Source: Bosea sp. F3-2 (GTDB lineage: Bacteria; Pseudomonadota; Alphaproteobacteria; Rhizobiales; Beijerinckiaceae). Taken from it: a stretch of DNA of 64,000 bases. The DNA lies in assembly GCF_008253865.1 (NCBI RefSeq), contig NZ_CP042331.1:4677501-4741500 (forward strand). Direction: 5' to 3'. The position numbers and the translations under genes were made by a program. Shown here piece by piece: positions 50,695-59,100 of the stretch (its first letter is position 1; each line of letters begins with the position of its first letter). Under the pieces are notes generated by a model. The model ran no database searches and was not told the origin of the DNA. It worked only from the letters and a program-made list of their open reading frames with translations.

Positions 50695-51641
50695 ACGGCC
50701 GACCACCCGTAGCGGACCAGATGGAAGAAGATCGGGGCCGAGAACACCACCGAGTCGAGCCGGTCGATGAAGCCGCCGTGACCGGCGATCAGATGCCCCC
50801 AATCCTTGACGCCGCGGTCACGTTTGATCGCGGACATGACGAGCCCGCCGAAGAAACCCATCAGGACGATGACCAGCGACAGGAACGCAGCCTGGAGCGG
50901 CGTGAACGGCGTCATCCAGGACAATCCGGCGCCGACAGCCGTCGCGCTGAGAGCCCCGCCGACGAAGCCCTCGACCGTTTTGGACGGCGACAGCCGTGGC
51001 GCGATCTTGGTGCGGCCGAGGAGCTTGCCCCAGACATATTGCAGGACGTCGCTGATCTGCACGACGATGACGAGAAAGGCGATCAGCAGGACGTTGCGTC
51101 CCTGATAGCCGGCGATGTCGAGGTTCAACAGCGCCGGCACATGCGAGGTGCTGAAGACGCAGATCATCAGCGCCCACTGCACCTCGGCGATGCGCACGAG
51201 GAAATGGTCGGTGTCGCCGCGCAGCGCCGCGATGATCGGCATCAGCAGGAAGGCGTAGACCGGGATGAAGATCGAATAGAGACCGTACCATTCGATCCAG
51301 ACGAGATAATATTGCAGCGGCAGCACAACGAAGAAGGCGGTCGCCAGCGCCCAGTGGTCGGCCCGGCGCGTATCGATCAGCGTGATGAACTCGCGCAGGG
51401 CCGCGAAGGAACAGAAGGCGAAGAGCAGCGTCACGCCGGTCTTGCCGCCGATCAGCGCCAACCCCATCAGCACGACCATGACCCACCAGGCCCGGATGCG
51501 GTCGTTCAGGTTCTCGACCACGGCATTCGAGCCGTCGGGCGACAGCCTGCGCTGCAGTCCGTAGCCGATGACGGAAGCCACGATCAGGACGCCAAGCAGG
51601 CCGGCCAGGACGGCCACCAGATCGGGATGCGGCATCGTCAT
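50691..51641 (-). CDS. Phosphatidate cytidylyltransferase (CdsA family)
   Basis: This 316-residue membrane enzyme with about eight helices makes CDP-diacylglycerol from phosphatidate and CTP. The C-terminal family signature is complete: SAIKRDRGVKDWGHLIAGHGG followed by FIDRLDS (about 275-302). LSPSKTVEGFVGG also fits. It overlaps the PlsC gene start by 4 bases. As it is likely a second copy besides the housekeeping cdsA, it may be dedicated to the lipid pathway of this cluster. Confidence 0.9.
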   Translation of the reverse strand: MTMPHPDLVAVLAGLLGVLIVASVIGYGLQRRLSPDGSNAVVENLNDRIRAWWVMVVLMGLALIGGKTGVTLLFAFCSFAALREFITLIDTRRADHWALATAFFVVLPLQYYLVWIEWYGLYSIFIPVYAFLLMPIIAALRGDTDHFLVRIAEVQWALMICVFSTSHVPALLNLDIAGYQGRNVLLIAFLVIVVQISDVLQYVWGKLLGRTKIAPRLSPSKTVEGFVGGALSATAVGAGLSWMTPFTPLQAAFLSLVIVLMGFFGGLVMSAIKRDRGVKDWGHLIAGHGGFIDRLDSVVFSAPIFFHLVRYGWSAV

Positions 51642-52276
51642 GACGCGTTCGCCTTCGGTGACAGGGCAAGCAGGGCCGCCTCTGCCCTGGCCAGGAAATC
51701 CTGTTTCGTCTCCGCATCGGCGAGACGAAGCGGCGCGCCGAAGGTGACGGTGCAGATCAGCGGGATCGGCACGAACTCGCCCTTCGGCATGACCCGGTTG
51801 AGGTTGTCGATCCAGGCCGGCACGAGGACGACGTTCGGCCGCGCCTTGGCAAGGTGGAACAGCCCGCTCTTGAACGGCAGGAGCCGGGCCTCCGTGGTGT
51901 TGCGCGTGCCTTCCGGGAAGACGATGAGGGACGAACCGGCATCCAGCGCTTCCGTCATCTGAACGATCGGATCACAGGTCCGGCTCGCGCGATCGCGATC
52001 GATCAGAACGGCGTTGAAGACATCGCAGCCGATGAAGCGCCTTATCCGGCTCTTCAGCCAGTAATCGCTCCCGGCGACCGGCCGGGTCTCAAATCGCATG
52101 CGACGCGGCAAAACTGTCCAGATCAGGACGAAATCGCCGTGGCTCGCATGATTGGCGTAATAGATCCGCTGCTCGGCAGCCGGCGCCACACCTTCCCACC
52201 GTCCGCGGACGGCGGTCAGGAAGCGGGCAAAGAACAGGATCAGCGTCCCCGCCAATCTGATCGATGCGCCACGCAT
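51638..52276 (-). CDS. 1-acyl-sn-glycerol-3-phosphate acyltransferase (PlsC family)
   Basis: This 212-residue enzyme has the acyltransferase HX4D motif His43-Asp48 (NHASHGD), an N-terminal membrane anchor (residues 8-22) and the glycerol-phosphate motif FPEGTRN (120-126). It acylates lysophosphatidate to phosphatidate, the CdsA substrate, so the first two steps of a CDP-lipid route are encoded in order. It overlaps cdsA by 4 bases. It is preceded by a spacer with a palindromic repeat and then the OmpA-like gene on the same strand. Confidence 0.9.
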   Translation of the reverse strand: MRGASIRLAGTLILFFARFLTAVRGRWEGVAPAAEQRIYYANHASHGDFVLIWTVLPRRMRFETRPVAGSDYWLKSRIRRFIGCDVFNAVLIDRDRASRTCDPIVQMTEALDAGSSLIVFPEGTRNTTEARLLPFKSGLFHLAKARPNVVLVPAWIDNLNRVMPKGEFVPIPLICTVTFGAPLRLADAETKQDFLARAEAALLALSPKANAS

Positions 52277-52312
52277 ATCCCAGCCCCGATTGTCACCCCA
52301 CTGCTGAGGTAG

Positions 52313-52360
52313 AGCATCGGACCGAAAAGTGGAATCCGCTTTTCGGAGAAATCCGATGCT
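52313..52360. repeat. Palindromic repeat (AGCATCGGA type), copy A
   Basis: The outer arms are AGCATCGGA (52313-52321) and TCCGATGCT (52352-52360); the inner arms are CCGAAAAG and CTTTTCGG. The same sequence, with a few changes, is at 55267-55314 in the same orientation, and a partial inverted one is at 2932-2951. Copies A and B bracket the OmpA-like and caspase-like genes. Confidence 0.8.
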
Positions 52361-52511
52361 AAGAGAAAGAGTTGGGCCGCCGGGCGTCCGATAGGATGCA
52401 CGGCGGTCCGACGCCCAATTCCAGCGCTGTCGATATTGTTCGAAGTCCGAAAGTGCTCTCGCGAGAGCGCACCGACCAACATCGTGAACATCCGACGTCG
52501 CAAGGACGTCG

Positions 52512-53690
52512 TCAGCAGCCGATCACCTTGAACTCCACCCGCCGGTCGAGCGCGTCGCTGTTGTCGTCCTTGCCGGTTCCGATGAGATTTTCCTTGAAGC
52601 CGCGTCCGGTCGCGATGATGCGGTTGCGGTTTTCCGGCGCGCCGGTCAGCAGCAGGTCCATGACGAACTGGGCGCGCAGCGTCGAGAGGCGCTCGTTCAC
52701 CTGGGGCAGCCCGGTGCGCGATGTGTGGCCGACGACCTCCAGGCAAGCTCCCTTCTGGCGGGCATGCGTCGCAATCTGGCTCAGCCACATCGGATAGGGC
52801 TCGGTCATGCGTGGATCGTCGATGAACTGGGTGGTGCCGGGCTTGAACAGTAGCTTCACCATCAACTGGTTGGTGCCCAGGCCGTAATCGACGAGGTCGC
52901 CGAAGGCATCGACCATATCGTCGCGCCGCGCGAGCTTGCTGGCGGCGAGGTAGGTCCCGATCCTGACCCGGTGCTGCTCGCCGCCCGGCAATTTGCGCGC
53001 GGCCCGGTAATAGGCCAGCGCCTCGCGGAAATGCTGCGATTCATAGGCAAGGATGCCATCATTGACCAAGGCATTCGCCGTCAGTCGTTCGACATAGGCC
53101 GGATCGATCGCCTCGCCGAGCTTCGTGCCCTGGCAGGTCTTGATGTAGGCGCTGGTGGCCTGATCCTGCGCCCAGAGTGGCGACTCGCGATAGAATGGGG
53201 TCGGCGTCACGTCGACGCCCTCGATCTGAGCACGCGCCACGCCCTTCGAGACGACGCTGTTCGATTTCAGATCCGCCAGCGTCAGGCAGATTCGGTAGGC
53301 GTCTTTCGGGCCGTCTGCCGCTCCGCTGTTGTTCACGGCTGTGAAGGTTCCGACCAGCACGACGGGCTTGCGCGCCAGCGCCTCGCTGTCGAAGGGGCGG
53401 ACGCTGAAGCGCGGATAGGATTTGCGGGCGATCTCGATCAGAATCTGCTGCATCGAGCGGGTGGCGGTCGATTGCGAGCCGGAGGCTGCGTCGATCAGCG
53501 GGTCGATGACGAGATCGACCTGCTGATCGGTGAGCGTGGCCTTGCCGAAGAGGTCGTCGGCCGCCTTCTGCAGCGCTTGCTGGAAAGGCAGCGGTGTGGG
53601 TGGCGGCGCCGATTGTGCCCATGCGGCAGTGGCGCTCGCCAGAAGCGTCAGCGGGGTCAGAATGCGGCCGAGGCGCGTGACGATCGACAT
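52512..53690 (-). CDS. OmpA-like envelope protein with novel N-terminal region
   Basis: This 392-residue exported protein has a Sec signal (LGRILTPLTLLASATAAWAQ). Residues about 30-190 form an unassigned alpha/beta region (LPFQQALQKAADDLFGKATL, VVLVGTFTAVN), possibly related to exported CsgG/FlgO-like folds. Residues about 200-265 look like TPR helices (LAYESQHFREALAYYRAARKL). The C terminus is an OmpA/MotB domain (VVGHTSRTGLPQVNERLSTLRAQ, ALDRRVEF) for peptidoglycan binding. It lies 50 bases after the caspase-like gene on the same strand and probably shares its transcript, which would anchor the system in the periplasm. Confidence 0.75.
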   Translation of the reverse strand: MSIVTRLGRILTPLTLLASATAAWAQSAPPPTPLPFQQALQKAADDLFGKATLTDQQVDLVIDPLIDAASGSQSTATRSMQQILIEIARKSYPRFSVRPFDSEALARKPVVLVGTFTAVNNSGAADGPKDAYRICLTLADLKSNSVVSKGVARAQIEGVDVTPTPFYRESPLWAQDQATSAYIKTCQGTKLGEAIDPAYVERLTANALVNDGILAYESQHFREALAYYRAARKLPGGEQHRVRIGTYLAASKLARRDDMVDAFGDLVDYGLGTNQLMVKLLFKPGTTQFIDDPRMTEPYPMWLSQIATHARQKGACLEVVGHTSRTGLPQVNERLSTLRAQFVMDLLLTGAPENRNRIIATGRGFKENLIGTGKDDNSDALDRRVEFKVIGC

Positions 53691-53740
53691 GCTTCATTCC
53701 TCCCCGTGTCGGGTTTTCGCCCCACTCCGCCCCATCCCGC

Positions 53741-55198
53741 TCAGCGGCATTGCTGAAGTTGCTCGCGCGCTGCCGGCGTCAGTTCGCCGAGCTGGGCCCG
53801 CAGCAGGAGCTCGCTGCAATTCGCCTTGGCCGGTGCTCCGGCAGCCGGAGTATCGGCGCGGCGCTCGGCCGGGCGCGGTGCGCTCGCCGGCATGGCCTGA
53901 GGCTGCGTCGAACGATCGGGCGGGGAGGGCGCCAACGTGCCGAGCCGCGCCGCCAGTGCTTGCTCGACATTGCGGCGCTCTTCGGCCAGGCGCCGCTTCT
54001 CGGCTTCGAGCGCGGCCAATTCCTTTTCGCGCCGGGCCAGCTCGTCGGCGAGACGGGAGCGCTCGGCAGTATCCCCGGTCGGTGGCTTGGGCGGGATGGG
54101 GGCCGGCTTCACCCGCGTGGTATCCCCGGTCGCGGGCGGCGGCGGCGCGATTGCCTCACCACGTTCCTGCCGGGCGAGATCGGTCGCGGCCTGCTGGCGC
54201 CCCTGTTCGGCCCGTTCGAGCCGCTCGAGCAGCGCGCGCTCGCGCTCTGCGAACTCGCGCACCAGCCTGTCGCGTTCGCTCGTCGCGAGCGAGCGGCGCT
54301 CGATCAGGTCGAGACGCGTGCGCGCATCGACGGTGAAGAAGCTCGCCGGATAGCGCTGGATGAAGTCCCGGAGCGCGCCGGGCTCGTCGCTGGCGCGGAT
54401 GCGCTGCCAGACATCGGCATCGGTCTCCTCGCGGTTGAGGTAGAAATCGCCGAGCAGCGAGAGCGAGAGCTCAGGGGTCTGGCGGCCGGAGGTCGCATCG
54501 TAGACGCTCTTCTGGACGCGGCGGAACAGGGTCGCCACCTCGAGTCCTGGCTGGTCGATCTCGCGCACCAGCGCCGCCGTGAAGGGGCTGTTGCGGCCGG
54601 CGCCGTCGGCGGCGACGTCGTTGGCCTGCGTCGCATAGGCGATGACCATGCCCTGCGCCCGCGCCACGGGAGCGAGGCCGGAGCCGACCGAGAAGCCGCG
54701 CGTCGCCTGCCGCCTGGCGAGCTGGTTGACGAAGGGGTTGTTGCGGCAGGCGTCCAGCACCATGATCTTGACGCCCCTGGCATAGTTCAGGGCGGTGACG
54801 ACATCGGCCAGCCGCGTCGTCTCGTATTGGACGCCGACCTCGTCCTCAATCTTGGCCTCGATCGGCACAAGGTAGTTCTCGCCGTTGAACTGGAAGCCGT
54901 GGCCGGCGAAGTAGAACATGACGGAATCGGCGTCTTGTGCCAGCCGGGCGAAGCGGGTCAGCGCCGCATCCATGCCGCGCTTGTCGAGATCGATACCGTC
55001 GATCACCTCGAAGCCGACCTTGCGCAGCGCCACGGCCATGTCGCCGGCGTCGTTGACCGTATTCAGCAGGACGGGCGCGTTGCGATAGCTGGAATTACCG
55101 ATGACGAGCGCAACGCGGCGCTCTGGAGCCGGCGCCGCCATGGCCAGGCCCGTCAGCATGAGCATGATCAGCCCGCAGAGTCTGGCGATGAGGATCAT
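53741..55198 (-). CDS. Secreted caspase-fold protease (peptidase C14 family) with C-terminal coiled coil
   Basis: This 485-residue protein begins with a signal peptide (LIARLCGLIMLMLTGLAMA). The caspase p20-type domain (about 27-250) starts RVALVIGNSSYRN and shows the His100-Cys151 dyad: YFAGHGFQ and MVLDACRNNP. Downstream are a short helical hairpin, a long charged coiled coil (about 295-415, many ERER and ELARREKELAALEAEKRRL repeats) and a basic proline-rich tail. Caspase-like proteases cleave after Lys/Arg or Asp; targets are unknown. It is the intact counterpart of the protein at 57229-58962, which has lost the Cys. Confidence 0.88.
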   Translation of the reverse strand: MILIARLCGLIMLMLTGLAMAAPAPERRVALVIGNSSYRNAPVLLNTVNDAGDMAVALRKVGFEVIDGIDLDKRGMDAALTRFARLAQDADSVMFYFAGHGFQFNGENYLVPIEAKIEDEVGVQYETTRLADVVTALNYARGVKIMVLDACRNNPFVNQLARRQATRGFSVGSGLAPVARAQGMVIAYATQANDVAADGAGRNSPFTAALVREIDQPGLEVATLFRRVQKSVYDATSGRQTPELSLSLLGDFYLNREETDADVWQRIRASDEPGALRDFIQRYPASFFTVDARTRLDLIERRSLATSERDRLVREFAERERALLERLERAEQGRQQAATDLARQERGEAIAPPPPATGDTTRVKPAPIPPKPPTGDTAERSRLADELARREKELAALEAEKRRLAEERRNVEQALAARLGTLAPSPPDRSTQPQAMPASAPRPAERRADTPAAGAPAKANCSELLLRAQLGELTPAAREQLQQCR

Positions 55199-55449
55199 GA
55201 CCCCCTTCCTTGCGTCAGGCTACCGCATGGCTTCGCCGGACTCCAGAACAAAGCCGCTCCAGCTATAGCATCGGACTGAAAAGTGGAATCCGCTTTTCGG
55301 AAGAATCCGATGCGATAACAAATAGATAGATCATCGTTATCGCGTCCGATGGACGCGCGGCGATCTAGGTCAGCGCCAGGTGTTCCGCTTGAAGGGGAGG
55401 AGCCGCGCTGGTAGCCTCCCTGTATTCGTCTCGTGGATGGGAGACGTCG
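55199..55449. promoter_or_regulatory. Divergent spacer between caspase gene and DUF4399 operon, with repeat
   Basis: This 251-base spacer carries the AGCATCGGA-type repeat copy B (55267-55314) and an AT-rich patch (55315-55345). Promoters for both sides must be here, which would let the two arms of the caspase cluster be expressed together. Confidence 0.55.
55267..55314. repeat. Palindromic repeat (AGCATCGGA type), copy B
   Basis: AGCATCGGA and TCCGATGC form the outer arms, GAAAAG and CTTTTC the inner ones. Apart from a few changes it equals copy A at 52313-52360, in the same orientation. Confidence 0.8.
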
Positions 55450-56730
55450 ATGCCATCGAGGGCGCTTCGCCTCATACTCGCCCTGGTACCGGCGGCTCTG
55501 GCCTGCGCCATTGCCATCGCGCTTCCGATCGGCGAGGCTGCGGCCCAGGCGCGCGCGATGCAGCGCAGCCCGGCCCCAGCAAGCGCCAAGCTCAACTTCG
55601 TCGGCCTTGCCAACAATGACCGCGTTCCCGGCAAGTTCACGGTCCGCTTTGCGATCAGCGGCATGGAGATCGCGCCCGCCGGGCAGGCCAGGCGCAACAC
55701 CGGGCACCATCACCTGCTGATCGACACCGAGCTGCCGGCGCTCGACCAGCCGATCCCGAGCGACTTCAACCACATCCATTTCGGCGGCGGACAGACCGAG
55801 GCCGAGATCGCGCTGACGCCCGGCCGGCACACGCTCCAGCTTCTCTTCGCCGACCATAACCATGTGCCGCATGATCCGCCGATCGTGTCCGAGCGGATCA
55901 CCGTCGAAGTCGCGGCCGATCCGGCCGAGAAGCCGCGCTCCGCTGCTGCTCCCGGCGCCCGGGTCTTCTTCATCGACCTCAAGGACGGCGCGACGATTCC
56001 GACCCGTGCGAAGATCCGCTTCGGCATCGAGGGCATCACCATCACGCCCGCCGGCACGATGAGCCCCAATGGCGGCCATCACCATTTGCTGGTCGACACG
56101 GAGGTGCCGGCGCTCGACCGCGAGATCCCCAGCGATTTCAACCATCTGCATTTCGGGCGCGGCCAGACCGAGGTGGAGCTCTCGCTCCCGCCCGGCGAGC
56201 ATACGCTGCAGCTCCTCCTGGGCGATCACGAGCATGTCCCGCATGACCCTCCGGTGATCTCCGAGCGGATCCGGGTGCGCGTCGTCGACACGGCGCAGGC
56301 CGGCCCCGCGGCGCCCGCTGCTCCGGCGGCCGGGGCCGGGCGCTCGCGCACAGCTTCGCCCAATGATGCGGTCGTCTACTTCATCTATCCGAAGGATGGC
56401 GAGACGATCTTCCCGAACTCGACGATCCGCTTCGGCTTACGCAATATGGGCGTCGCGCCGGCTGGCGTCGCCAAGCCGAACACCGGGCACCATCACCTGC
56501 TGGTCGATGTGCCGACCCCGGCGCTCGATGAGCCGATCCCGTCCGACCTCAATCACATCCACCTCGGCGGCGGCCAGACGGAGCGGCGTATCACCCTGTC
56601 GCCCGGCAAGCATACGCTGCAGCTCCTGCTCGCGAATGAGAACCACGTGCCGCACGATCCGCCGGTCATGTCGGAGCGCATCACCGTCATGGTGATGCCC
56701 GGTGGGCGCAAACCGACGAGGCGCCGATGA
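55450..56730 (+). CDS. Secreted protein with three tandem DUF4399 domains
   Basis: This is a 426-residue exported protein with a signal region (LRLILALVPAALACAIAIAL). Three DUF4399 domains of about 105 residues follow at roughly 48-155, 171-277 and 308-415. Each has GHHHLL, an N-H-I/L-H motif before GxGQTE, HTLQLL, and HVPHDPP near its end, so about eight His per domain. Linkers are Ala/Pro-rich. DUF4399 usually occurs as a single domain of about 120-150 aa (from memory). The His clusters suggest metal or carbohydrate binding, not proved. The gene overlaps the next DUF4399 gene by 4 bases. Confidence 0.87.
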   Translation: MPSRALRLILALVPAALACAIAIALPIGEAAAQARAMQRSPAPASAKLNFVGLANNDRVPGKFTVRFAISGMEIAPAGQARRNTGHHHLLIDTELPALDQPIPSDFNHIHFGGGQTEAEIALTPGRHTLQLLFADHNHVPHDPPIVSERITVEVAADPAEKPRSAAAPGARVFFIDLKDGATIPTRAKIRFGIEGITITPAGTMSPNGGHHHLLVDTEVPALDREIPSDFNHLHFGRGQTEVELSLPPGEHTLQLLLGDHEHVPHDPPVISERIRVRVVDTAQAGPAAPAAPAAGAGRSRTASPNDAVVYFIYPKDGETIFPNSTIRFGLRNMGVAPAGVAKPNTGHHHLLVDVPTPALDEPIPSDLNHIHLGGGQTERRITLSPGKHTLQLLLANENHVPHDPPVMSERITVMVMPGGRKPTRRR

Positions 56731-57188
56731 GAGCTTTGCGCCGCATCGCAGCCATCCTCCTGGCGAGCTGTTCGCTTGTGACGGCCGGCTTGCTCTTGCT
56801 CTGGCCGGCCGATGCGCTGGCGCAGGCCGCGAAACGGCAGAAGGCGCCGCCCGGCGCGCTCGTCTATTTCCATTATCCCCTCGACGGGTTGCGCGTGCCG
56901 GAGCGCTTCACCGTCCGGATCGGGCTGCGCAACATGGGTGTCGCGCCGGCCGGCGTCGAGCATGCGGCGACCGGCCATCACCATCTGCTGATCGACACCG
57001 ATCCCGGCCCGCCCGACCAGCCGATTCCGTCCGATTACAACAATATCCATCTTGGCAACGGCCAAACGGAGGTTGTCGTCACCTTGCCGAAAGGGCCTCA
57101 TACGCTGCAATTAATGGTCGGAGATCACACCCATACGCCGCATGATCCGCCCGTGATGTCGAAGAAGATCACGATCTATGTGCGCTGA
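56727..57188 (+). CDS. Single-domain DUF4399 protein, secreted
   Basis: This 153-residue exported protein has a signal region (AAILLASCSLVTAGLLLLW) and one DUF4399 domain (about 44-152). It keeps GHHHLL, HTLQLM and PHDPP but has NNIH where the three-domain protein has NHIH or NHLH. It is most like domain 3 of that protein (GLRNMGVAPAGV identical in both), so a recent duplication of that domain is likely. Translation is coupled by a 4-base overlap. It ends 40 bases before the caspase/FGE-like gene. Confidence 0.87.
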   Translation: MRALRRIAAILLASCSLVTAGLLLLWPADALAQAAKRQKAPPGALVYFHYPLDGLRVPERFTVRIGLRNMGVAPAGVEHAATGHHHLLIDTDPGPPDQPIPSDYNNIHLGNGQTEVVVTLPKGPHTLQLMVGDHTHTPHDPPVMSKKITIYVR

Positions 57189-57228
57189 GACTGCGGTGGC
57201 CTGCACTCCGAGACGCCGCCGATGACGA

Positions 57229-58962
57229 ATGGTCGCTAGCATGGACTGGTTGCGCTCCTTCCTCCTCGCCGTCCCGCTCGTCGCGCTCGCGGCAATGCCT
57301 GTCCTGTCACAGGAGGCTACGCCGCCTGCTCGCGTTGCGCTGGTGATCGCCAACGGCGCCTACCCCGATGCGACCGTCGCACAGGCGCCGGCACAGGGGC
57401 GCGCCGTTGCTGCAGCTTTGCGCGAAGGCGGCTTCGAGGTGATCGCGGTGGAAAATGGCGGCCGTGCGGAAACGCGGCAGGCCATCGCCGCGTTTGCCGG
57501 CAAGCTGCGCCCCGGTGCCTCGGCCGTGGTCTTCTATTCCGGTCACGCCGTGCAGCAGCGCGACCGCGACTTCCTTGTGCCGATCTCGCCCAACCCGGTG
57601 CAGGACGCGGTCGATCTCGATGAGGTGATCGACCCGCTGATCATTGCCAAGCCGTCCAGCGCCCTCGTGCTGATCGACGCCAGCCGCGACAATCCCTGGC
57701 AGGCGCGGGGGAGGGGCCTGCGCGCGACCGAGCCCCTCGAGACCGTCGCGGTGATGTTCACGGCCGCGCCGGGAAGAACGGTCGCGGATTCCGGGCCCCG
57801 CGGCAATCACGCCGTCGAGGAATGGCTGAAGGCGATCCGCACGCCCGGTCTCGACATGGCGGCGGCAGTCGTCCGCGTGCGCGACGCGGTGGCGCGGGCG
57901 AGCCGGCGCAGCCAGCAAATCTGGCTCTCATCCGAGCCGCCGAGGGGGCTCGTGGTGACGCCTGTCGGCCAGCCCGTCGCGGCCGCACAGGCGAACCGCG
58001 CCGTCATCCTGCCACCGAACAGCCCCGACGCCTCGCCGGACGTCTTTGAGCTCGCCTTCTGGGAATCGATCCGCAACAGCGAGAATGCCAGCGAATACCG
58101 CGCCTATCTCGACGCCTATCCGAATGGCCGTTTCTCGGCACTGGCGCGTGCACGCGAGCAGCTCTATCGCGGCAAGCCCGGGGCGGCTGCGGCCGCAACT
58201 TCGGCCGCTCCGCCTCCGGCCGCAGCAACGCCCGCCGCGCCGGCGTCGAAGACGGGTCCGATCCGCGATTGCAGCGATTGCCCCGAGCTGACGGCGATAC
58301 CGCCTGGCTCCTTTCAGATGGGTTCGAATGATCTCTACGAGTTCGAGAAGCCCGTTCACCCCGTTGCGGTGCGCGGCTTCTATCTCGGCACGCGGGAGGT
58401 GAGCCTCGAGGAATGGGATCGTTGCGTGAACGAGGGCGGCTGCAACTACCGGCCTGACGATCGCGGGCTCGGGCGCGGAAAGCGCCCCGTCACGGATATT
58501 CACTGGATCGACGCCAATGCCTATCTCGCCTGGCTCTCGGCCAAGACGGGAAAGCGCTATCGGCTGCCCAGCGAAAGCGAATGGGAATATGCCGCGCGAG
58601 CCGGCACGACGACGGTCTATCCCTGGGGCCAGACCATGGAGAAGGACCGCGCGAACTGCCTCGGCTGCAACGATCAGCCGCGCCGCAGCGCCATCACTTC
58701 GGGCCAGTATCCGCCCAATGCCTTCGGCCTCTACGACATGGCTGGGAACGCGGCCGAATGGGTCGCGGATTGCTGGAGCGAGAATTATCGCGCCGCACCG
58801 CGCGACGGCAGTGCCTATGTGGTGCCCGGTTGCCGCGAGCGCGTGCTGCGCGGCGGCTCCTTCAACAACGATCCACGCTATCTACGCTCGGCTGCCCGCT
58901 TCAAATACGAGGCCGATGTGCGCTTCTATACCAACGGCTTCCGCGTCGCGCGCGAGCCCTGA
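57229..58962 (+). CDS. Caspase-fold protein with Cys-to-Ser change fused to an FGE-sulfatase-type domain
   Basis: This is a 577-residue exported protein with a signal peptide (LRSFLLAVPLVALAAMPVL). Its caspase-like domain (about 34-250) keeps His106 in YSGHAVQ, but the catalytic Cys is Ser152 (LIDASRDNP). After an Ala/Pro linker (about 320-340) comes a formylglycine-generating-enzyme-type domain (about 345-575) with IPPGSFQMGS, YRLPSESEWEYAARAG, MAGNAAEWVAD and LRGGSFNND. The Cys pair of true FGE near GGSF is absent. A second in-frame ATG at 57241 is possible. It probably binds rather than cleaves. It is third in the DUF4399 operon. Confidence 0.85.
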   Translation: MVASMDWLRSFLLAVPLVALAAMPVLSQEATPPARVALVIANGAYPDATVAQAPAQGRAVAAALREGGFEVIAVENGGRAETRQAIAAFAGKLRPGASAVVFYSGHAVQQRDRDFLVPISPNPVQDAVDLDEVIDPLIIAKPSSALVLIDASRDNPWQARGRGLRATEPLETVAVMFTAAPGRTVADSGPRGNHAVEEWLKAIRTPGLDMAAAVVRVRDAVARASRRSQQIWLSSEPPRGLVVTPVGQPVAAAQANRAVILPPNSPDASPDVFELAFWESIRNSENASEYRAYLDAYPNGRFSALARAREQLYRGKPGAAAAATSAAPPPAAATPAAPASKTGPIRDCSDCPELTAIPPGSFQMGSNDLYEFEKPVHPVAVRGFYLGTREVSLEEWDRCVNEGGCNYRPDDRGLGRGKRPVTDIHWIDANAYLAWLSAKTGKRYRLPSESEWEYAARAGTTTVYPWGQTMEKDRANCLGCNDQPRRSAITSGQYPPNAFGLYDMAGNAAEWVADCWSENYRAAPRDGSAYVVPGCRERVLRGGSFNNDPRYLRSAARFKYEADVRFYTNGFRVAREP

Positions 58963-59100
58963 CGACCTGGCGTATTCTGATCTATCGTTTGAACTGAAGG
59001 ACCGCCCTAATCCGATCGCGACGACGCACGCGGCGCGATGAACAGAGCGAAGCGACTGAACCCTGGGGGGTGGGGGCGGATCCGGAGGGTGCCGGCGCCT

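Noticed and set aside
53750..55279. Plus-strand open frame of 509 codons opposite the caspase gene
   Set aside because: No family features, while the minus strand has signal peptide, His-Cys dyad and coiled coil.
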